A DNA stretch of 12,500 bases, from positions 11,287 through 23,786 of the forward strand of contig JAHBMJ010000552.1 in assembly GCA_018398765.1 (NCBI GenBank), in the 5' to 3' direction. The stretch comes from Chromera velia. Its lineage: Eukaryota > Sar > Chromeraceae. Below the pieces are notes generated by a model. That model did no database searches and was not told where the DNA came from. It saw nothing but the letters and a program-made list of their open reading frames with translations. The translations under genes and the position numbers were made by a program. This document shows positions 9,801 to 12,500 of the stretch, in pieces (the first letter of the stretch is position 1; each line of letters begins with the position of its first letter).

Positions 9801-9926
9801 AGAAGGGGAAAGGATGCGACACGTGCCGACAACACTTCGAGTGGAAAACTTAATTGCACCGGCACGCCGGCAAAGGAAACTCACGTGAGCCACTTCCGAT
9901 CCAACAGCTTTGATGAAGTTGAACAT
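1844..9926 (-). CDS. GRAB-domain golgin (GMAP-210/Rud3-like), complete, 14 exons
   Basis: Joining 14 exons gives 1,077 residues. ATG at 9926-9924 is chosen because an in-frame TAA lies 12 bases upstream. Residues 1-22 (MFNFIKAVGSEVAHIFAEDD...) form a short amphipathic segment followed by acidic residues, a common golgin N-terminus. Residues about 23-742 are Gly/Pro/Ser/Gln-rich and probably disordered. Residues about 743-995 are charged coiled coil (ELQERVQALMAENAEV..., LRSEVRSLYSQLEDV..., LRQENEELKLSLQRLNDAL...). Residues about 997-1043 match the GRAB pattern: LVDRRVLIGVMQQY, then RREEIFALMCDVLGLS and EKEALGV. The tail LVDQFVDFLDEE (1062-1073) resembles the ends of GRAB golgins. In GMAP-210 and Rud3, GRAB binds Arf1-GTP at the cis-Golgi and the coiled coil tethers vesicles; that role here is inferred. 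No transmembrane segment is seen. Exon edges rest on splice consensus and phase, not transcripts. The identification depends mainly on exons 12-14. Confidence 0.8.
2004..2055. repeat. Compound (CA)n(TA)n microsatellite in golgin intron 13
   Basis: About 13 CA units (2004-2029) pass directly into about 13 TA units (2030-2055). Expected to be length-polymorphic. Confidence 0.95.
2349..2376. repeat. (AGAA)n array in golgin intron 13
   Basis: Seven perfect AGAA units. On the sense strand this is a CTTT pyrimidine tract shortly after the exon 13 donor. Confidence 0.9.
2422..2550 (-). CDS. Golgin exon 13 (residues 1015-1057): second half of GRAB
   Basis: Acceptor CTGCAG|CAC, donor GAG|GTGCGT, 43 codons in phase 0. 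Encodes RRREEIFALMCDVLGLS and VAEKEALGV. The hydrophobic pattern followed by LGLS-x4-K and a closing Gly is the conserved second helix pair of GRAB. It then passes into a short Pro/Asn linker (LPQKPSNFAAPNSE). Confidence 0.8.
3068..3135. repeat. GGAA-type array and (ACGC)n array next to the exon 12 donor
   Basis: Purine-rich GGAA/GAAA/GGGA units run over 3068-3106, then ACGC units over 3117-3134. On the sense strand the latter is GCGT repeated directly behind the GTGGGT donor of exon 12. Confidence 0.85.
3139..3250 (-). CDS. Golgin exon 12 (end of codon 977 to residue 1014): first half of GRAB
   Basis: Acceptor ATGCAG|TCA, donor AGG|GTGGGT. The coil QAVEQLLQRLHGQAEEKEH leads directly into LVDRRVLIGVMQQY, the [L/V]-D-R-R start of GRAB domains. 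Phase 0 at the end agrees with exon 13, and the join gives GRAB spacing without a gap. Confidence 0.8.
3687..3805 (-). CDS. Golgin exon 11 (residues 938-976, two bases of codon 977), coiled coil
   Basis: Acceptor TTGCAG|TCT; donor CAA|GTAAGT is an excellent consensus. Encodes SAEAHKEAVSLREQM and EEAEAANLRSAKFEAD. Read through instead of spliced, the frame would stop at the TAA inside the donor. The AA left at the edge joins the T of exon 12 to make Asn. Confidence 0.8.
4009..4096. repeat. (GA)n tract and degenerate (GACAAA)n array in intron 10
   Basis: A GA run (about 4016-4042) is followed by units of the form GACAAA/GGCAAA/GACACA up to about 4096. It is pyrimidine-only over long stretches on the sense strand. 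Confidence 0.85.
4265..4354 (-). CDS. Golgin exon 10 (residues 908-937), coiled coil
   Basis: 90 bases, phase 0 at both ends. Acceptor TTGCAG|TAC, donor AAG|GTTGGT. Encodes YQRDTERTRLEGEV and SRSEASAVRRELEK. A symmetric exon such as this could be skipped without changing frame. Confidence 0.75.
4601..4671 (-). CDS. Golgin exon 9 (codon 884 to residue 907), coiled coil
   Basis: 71 bases with a strong acceptor (TTTCTGCAG after a long TC/TG tract) and donor CAG|GTGGGT. Encodes LRQENEELKLSLQRL and NDALEELQ, a clear leucine-spaced coil. Exon 8 contributes one base and exon 9 two to the junction codon. Confidence 0.75.
4682..4743. repeat. Compound (CA)n(GA)n microsatellite just upstream of the exon 9 acceptor
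   Basis: On the sense (minus) strand this reads (TC)n then (TG)n and ends about ten bases before the CTGCAG acceptor, where a polypyrimidine tract is expected. It may therefore serve as, or alter, the splice signal. Confidence 0.9.
5290..5461 (-). CDS. Golgin exon 8 (residues 827-883, first base of codon 884), coiled coil
   Basis: Acceptor CTGCAG|GAT. Continues the coil: DLRSEVRSLYSQLEDV, EAEQSRRQVQTLEEI, then a very charged EGERQRERDRENAREAE segment. The donor is uncertain; ACA|GTCAGT at 5289 gives the phase 1 required by exon 9, and GTGGGA at 5273 is a phase-compatible alternative that adds a few residues. Confidence 0.65.
5566..5588. repeat. (GGCA)n array in golgin intron 7
   Basis: About five GGCA units, in a purine-rich part of the intron. 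Confidence 0.85.
5916..6555 (-). CDS. Golgin exon 7 (end of codon 613 to residue 826): linker, then coiled coil
   Basis: Acceptor TTGCAG|CGA. The first two thirds are Gln/Pro/Ser/Thr-rich linker. From about residue 743 the composition switches sharply to heptad-like coiled coil (ELQERVQALMAENAEVRR..., QMAIEALQHRDAQIQQF, ERERMLAEEAKRSE) with a short break (HASSGDMM). Donor GAG|GTCAGA, phase 0. Confidence 0.8.
6838..6891. repeat. Compound (CA)n(GA)n microsatellite in golgin intron 6
   Basis: The same compound order as at 4682-4743. On the sense strand it lies about 20 bases after the exon 6 donor. It keeps the intron open: TC repeats read as Ser-Leu and TG repeats as Cys-Val. Confidence 0.9.
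6910..7084 (-). CDS. Golgin exon 6 (end of codon 555 to start of codon 613)
   Basis: Acceptor CTGCAG|ATA; the first two bases complete an Asp codon. Encodes TNKKEQEDSSPGQWGAP... and a Gly/Pro-rich end. Donor GAG|GTCTGC is weak in sequence but gives the phase exon 7 needs. The frame also runs on without a stop through intron 6. Confidence 0.6.
7239..7566 (-). CDS. Golgin exon 5 (residues 446-554 and first base of codon 555)
   Basis: Acceptor TTGCAG|TCT, donor AGG|GTAAGC, phase 0 to 1. Encodes a Ser/Pro/Gln/Glu-rich linker with a QQQEEEQ stretch, a run of Ser (FPSSSSSASS) and many prolines. No domain. Confidence 0.7.
7994..8940 (-). CDS. Golgin exon 4 (rest of codon 130 to residue 445), Gly/Pro-rich
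   Basis: Acceptor ATGCAG|GAC inside a GCATGCATGCAG motif; 947 bases open throughout. The product is highly biased: Gly runs (GGGGGE, GGGGGG), Pro runs (PPPPPP), SPWGPTAASPSPSDNSGG and similar. No domain is recognised; it is probably a flexible linker. Donor ATG|GTGGGT is phase 0, which exon 5 needs. GTGAGT 17 bases further on is a better donor by sequence but would force exon 5 into a frame that stops. Confidence 0.7.
9246..9376. repeat. 42-bp direct repeat spanning the exon 3 donor
   Basis: 9246-9287 and 9335-9376 are identical by eye over 42 bases, offset 89. The copy at 9335-9376 contains the last 35 bases of exon 3 and its GTCAGT donor; the other copy lies within intron 3. The 47 bases between them include TTCATAC...GTATGAA as short inverted repeats and a partial third copy (around 9293-9314). 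Confidence 0.9.
9342..9495 (-). CDS. Golgin exon 3 (residues 79-129 and first base of codon 130)
   Basis: Acceptor TTGCAG|GCG. Pro/Ser-rich (NPQRLPPPSGPSTLSPSP...), ending ...PAPAGKWNSA. Donor CTG|GTCAGT in phase 1, matching the two bases with which exon 4 completes a Gly codon. The 3' end and donor of this exon lie inside a 42-bp sequence repeated 89 bp downstream in the intron. Confidence 0.6.
9601..9792 (-). CDS. Golgin exon 2 (residues 15-78)
   Basis: Acceptor CTGCAG|ATC follows a C/T-rich tract. The exon opens with the acidic IFAEDDEG and then turns Gly/Ser/Thr/Ala-rich. The donor is taken as GCA|GTCAGT; GTGAAA nine bases further on is also phase 0 and would add three residues. The 92-base intron 1 is the shortest in the gene. 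Confidence 0.65.
9885..9926 (-). CDS. Golgin exon 1 (start codon, residues 1-14)
   Basis: ATG at 9926-9924 encodes MFNFIKAVGSEVAH and ends in phase 0 at a consensus donor, CAC|GTGAGT. An in-frame TAA 12 bases upstream limits the start. The 5' UTR lies above 9926; a non-coding upstream exon cannot be excluded. The peptide alternates bulky hydrophobic and small polar residues, so it could be a membrane-sensing amphipathic helix such as that of GMAP-210. Confidence 0.7.
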
Positions 9927-10384
9927 CACATCAACTTAGACTACCAAGAACAGAAAGTGAGAGAGGCGTGTGGCGTATCGAAGGTCCAGATTCGACCAAA
10001 ACGAAAGTGAAGAGAGACTTTGCGTCTCCGTGCACTGCTCAGTCTGAACAACCACTTGTTCAATCAACTTCCACCGCTGCGTGTCCTACAACTTTCTACA
10101 GATCACGAGTGATGCATGATCAAACCGGCCAACCGCAAGAATCTGTATACGAAGACATTCAATGATGACTGGACGTGACTGAATGAGACTGATCGATGTG
10201 TGAAGTGATGTGAAGTACGTGTCGCTTGATGGGCGGTGCAAGATGGTGCCAGGTGCATGGCGCGGAGGCATCGCGGAGGCTATAGCTGTGACGCACGCTT
10301 GCATGCCTGCATGGGCCGGGATGCTTGGGGCCCAGCCGCGCGGGGCACTTTGCACATCTTTGCACGTCCGATCTCTTTTGGGGA
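9927..10384. promoter_or_regulatory. Upstream region of the golgin gene (presumed 5' UTR and promoter)
   Basis: No convincing exon of another gene is seen. The region is moderately GC-rich after 10220 and holds TGCATGCCTGCATG at about 10301, an element type linked to promoters in coccidian parasites. No TATA box or start site can be assigned. Several short ORFs overlap on both strands between 10086 and 10439 and look non-coding. Confidence 0.35.
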
Positions 10385-10429
10385 TCGCCTCGGGGGGCAG
10401 CTCAGCTCTGCCCTGCTGAGATCAGGCGA
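10385..10429. other. Nested hairpin-forming sequence
   Basis: The outer arms TCGCCT (10385-10390) and AGGCGA (10424-10429) enclose a perfect 6-bp stem GGGCAG/CTGCCC (10395-10400 and 10408-10413) with a 7-base loop. The T6 run at 10464-10469 lies a short way downstream on the plus strand. It could be a structured RNA or a chance GC-rich fold; no known RNA family is recognised. Confidence 0.4.
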
Positions 10430-10482
10430 GAGGCCCTAAGATTGCACACACTCGCTTAACGCATTTTTTCATTTTCTTTTAA

Positions 10483-10495
10483 GGGGGGGGGGGGG
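10483..10495. repeat. G13 homopolymer
   Basis: Thirteen G in a row follow a T-rich stretch and sit just before the CTGT array. The length is prone to sequencing error. Confidence 0.9.
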
Positions 10496-10503
10496 TTTGG
10501 TTC

Positions 10504-10671
10504 TGTTTCTGTTTGTCTGTCTGTCTGTCTGCCTGCCTGTCTGTTTGTCTGTTTGTTACTGTCTATCTATCTGTCTGCCTGCTTAACCCCCACCTGTCTG
10601 TCTACTTGTCTGCCTATGTCTGTCTGTCTATCTATATGCCTGTCTGTCTGTCTGTATGCCTGTCTGTCATA
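10504..10671 (+). repeat. Degenerate (CTGT)n tetranucleotide array
   Basis: About 165 bases of CTGT units with CTGC, CTAT and TTGT variants, interrupted at about 10585-10596 by an AACCCCCACC-type break. The ORFs found in both strands here (Cys/Leu/Ser/Val or Asp/Arg/Gln/Thr repeats) are products of the repeat. Confidence 0.95.
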
Positions 10672-10679
10672 ATCTATAT

Positions 10680-11690
10680 TACCAATGGGAAAAATTGCCC
10701 CCAAGCAGCTTGTACGAAGCAGTGGACCATATACTAACCAATACTGCATGTAGGACCGTATATATTTTTTACTTCAGAGGACAGCAGCCTAACAGCCTAA
10801 CCCAGGCTGACCCCCGCCCTCAGATTATATAAACATATATGGTCAAGCCATGCATGATAAAATTATTTCAAACTACTAATAATAATTAATTCTACTAATG
10901 CCCCCTGAGGCATTCACCTATATATATATACTTACCTAACTGGTCGGTACTGGTTAGGCATATCACGTTACATATGAGGCATCTCGTTTCACTTCTCATG
11001 GGCCGTAACTAGCCGCAACTACTTACATGAGGGGCAGTTAGGTGAGGCTACTCCTCCAAATTCTCCTTCAAATAGGGGTGGGTGGGGGGATTCAGTAGTG
11101 TGTTTATCCTCCTAGATGACTGAAGCGCAATGTACGAAAGATATAGAGTAATAAAAGGGAGGAACCAACACGATATACAGTTAATCCGAGCTAAAAATTA
11201 CTGTCAGAGAGTCGAAGTTACTATCAAACACCTAGAAAGTAGAAAAGATGATTAAATCTACTATTAATCTAGGATTAAATTAGATAATAATAATGATAAA
11301 TTAGAGTTCAGTAATGTATGAATGCATACATACTAATATATATTAATATATAAATTATATCCCTGCATGCATATATTATTGCGAACTGAACAAGACTTCT
11401 GTTACATAACTAGCAACACAAACTGTTGGACGAAAGATTGCCTACGTAGAGTTGAGTCGTCATAGGATTGGGTGACAATGAGTGTCTATGCAGTGCTTCC
11501 AGCAAGACTGCTGCAGACCGTACACTCTTAAGCTGTAGTGAAGTTGAACTGTATGCCAGACTGTAAGCGGTATTGGGTTAATGAAAAGAAAAAGTCTTTT
11601 GAGGCGGAGTGGAATTTGCTGTAGGAATATGAGAAGAGGAAACGAGAACTCACAAAGTTCGTGAAAACACAAAGTAGAGATGCACACACG
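10680..11690. other. AT-rich intergenic spacer
   Basis: No exon-like sequence is seen. The block 10830-11400 is markedly AT-rich with TATATA runs (about 10919-10930 and 11336-11360), many CTA/TAA words and a short inverted repeat CCTAAC/GTTAGG (10935-10940 and 10953-10958). Composition changes back near 11460. The small minus-strand ORFs at 11460-11818 have no coding character. Confidence 0.55.
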
Positions 11691-11691
11691 C

Positions 11692-12136
11692 ATGTCATTG
11701 GATGGCAGAACCAACGGACTTGTTCCTTTCGTTCCTGCGCTTCCAGCGGTGTGTGTCCATTTCCGACCCCCACCTCCCTTTCTTCGTTTGTCTCGTAGCA
11801 GGATCGAATTAAATGCAATGCATGCAGGCTCTCATGCAGTCACATGGCCTACCTCCCAGATCCCTTACAGCCCTGCATGCACCATTTGCCGCGTACCCTG
11901 TAGCGCACAGGACGCCGCCCTTTGCAGTTGCCCCCCATTCCCTTCCGACAGTCTGTTTTCGTGTCTGCCTGCCTGTCTTTCTGTGCTTTCACCCAGTTTA
12001 TGCATTCACTTGGAGACGCAAAGAGTGCATGAGATCTCTAAAAGAACGGAGAACTCTGCGGATACACAAACAGAGGGACGGATTGAGAAAGAGACAGCAG
12101 GGGAGAGGAGAAGACAGAGAAAGAGACAGTCAGCGG
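11692..12136 (+). CDS. Possible 5' exons of an unidentified plus-strand gene
   Basis: Not recognised. A small exon may run 11692-11748 (MSLDGRTNGLVPFVPALPA) to GCG|GTGTGT. A second would start at 11828 after GCATGCAG, in the same phase, with an Ala/Pro/His-rich reading (ALMQSHGLPPRSLTALH...). The frame then stays open to 12136 and ends at a consensus donor, CGG|GTAAGT. The final part is very basic (FTWRRKECMRSLKERR...). Either one long exon (11813-12136) or a split with an intron at about 11961-11996 (acceptor CACCCAG) keeps the frame. The open length is modest and the basic end comes from purine-rich sequence, so this could be chance. The rest of any gene lies beyond the window. Confidence 0.28.
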
Positions 12137-12197
12137 GTAAGTTTGTCATCAGCAGCCGCGTGTGAGAGAGTGCTTCCCGAAGTCACCATCTTCTATG

Positions 12198-12198
<1 letters not shown>

Positions 12199-12255
<57 letters not shown>
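12199..12255. repeat. Compound (TG)n(AG)n microsatellite
   Basis: About 15 TG units (12199-12228) pass into about 13 AG units. If the candidate gene ending its exon at 12136 is real, this lies in its intron. Confidence 0.95.
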
Positions 12256-12261
<6 letters not shown>

Positions 12262-12500
12262 TGGGAGGATCAGCTGAGCACTGATTCATTCAATGAATCA
12301 ACCAGCATGAAATGAGGCTTCTGCCCCCCGACCCCACTCGAAATGCTTTTTCTTTCCGGAGTCGATCGGTCGAAAAGGAGAGAGGGAGAAAGAAAGAATG
12401 GAGGAAGGAAAAAAATAACGCAAGGAAAGAGGGAAAGAAGGAAGGACGGAAGAAAGGTCCGCCACCGTCCAAACCCCTGCTCCTCGGATGAAAGGAAGGC
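12256..12500. other. Purine-rich non-coding end of the window
   Basis: Includes a near-palindrome TTGATTCATT-type inverted repeat (TGATTCATTCAATGAATCA, 12282-12300) and, from 12370, long GAAA/GGAA runs. The minus-strand ORF here is a Phe/Ser-rich product of the purine tract. No gene is seen. Confidence 0.55.

Noticed and set aside
10504-10671. Repeat array as a possible CRISPR
   Set aside because: Units are 4-base CTGT variants with no unique spacers; it is a simple tetranucleotide array.
1-12500. Prokaryotic operon, phage or defence system
   Set aside because: Long stop-rich gaps, spliced exons, microsatellites and a Golgi-type protein indicate a eukaryotic nuclear genome; no such genes were seen.

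Overview
This window is eukaryotic nuclear DNA. It has no bacterial operons or Shine-Dalgarno-spaced ORFs, and its main gene is split into 14 short exons by GT..AG introns full of microsatellites. Twelve of the 13 inferred acceptors end in TGCAG, GCATGC/TGCATGCA motifs are strongly over-represented, and the protein has a long Gly/Pro/Ser-rich part. This combination suggests an alveolate of the coccidian/chromerid type. The transposon relic and AT-rich spacers fit a chromerid better than Toxoplasma. The lineage is inferred, not proven.

Layout: (1) Bases 73-258 look like the last exon of a plus-strand gene that enters from the left. (2) Bases 259-1843 are a spacer with a (TCAT)n array, a decayed 3' end of a non-LTR (LINE-like) retrotransposon (809-1129) and a large inverted repeat (1111-1209). 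(3) Bases 9926 down to 1844, minus strand, form one apparently complete gene. I assembled 14 coding exons by matching splice phases; all 13 junctions agree in phase and total 3,234 nt (1,077 codons plus stop). The product is predicted to be a golgin: a short N-terminal amphipathic segment, about 700 residues of low-complexity linker, a coiled coil, and a C-terminal GRAB (GRIP-related Arf-binding) domain like that of GMAP-210/Rud3. It is predicted to tether membranes at the Golgi through Arf GTPase. (4) Bases 9927-10500 are its upstream region, GC-rich with a nested hairpin. (5) Bases 10504-11690 hold a CTGT-type tetranucleotide array and an AT-rich spacer. (6) Bases 11692-12136 may be the 5' exons of a rightward gene that I cannot identify.

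No CRISPR array, rRNA or tRNA gene, prokaryotic defence system or viral gene was seen. The most notable points are the reconstructed GRAB golgin, a 42-bp duplication that copies the 3' end of its exon 3 together with the splice donor, a frame-preserving stop-free intron 6, the palindromic LINE-tail junction, and the GCATGC motif that recurs at splice acceptors.
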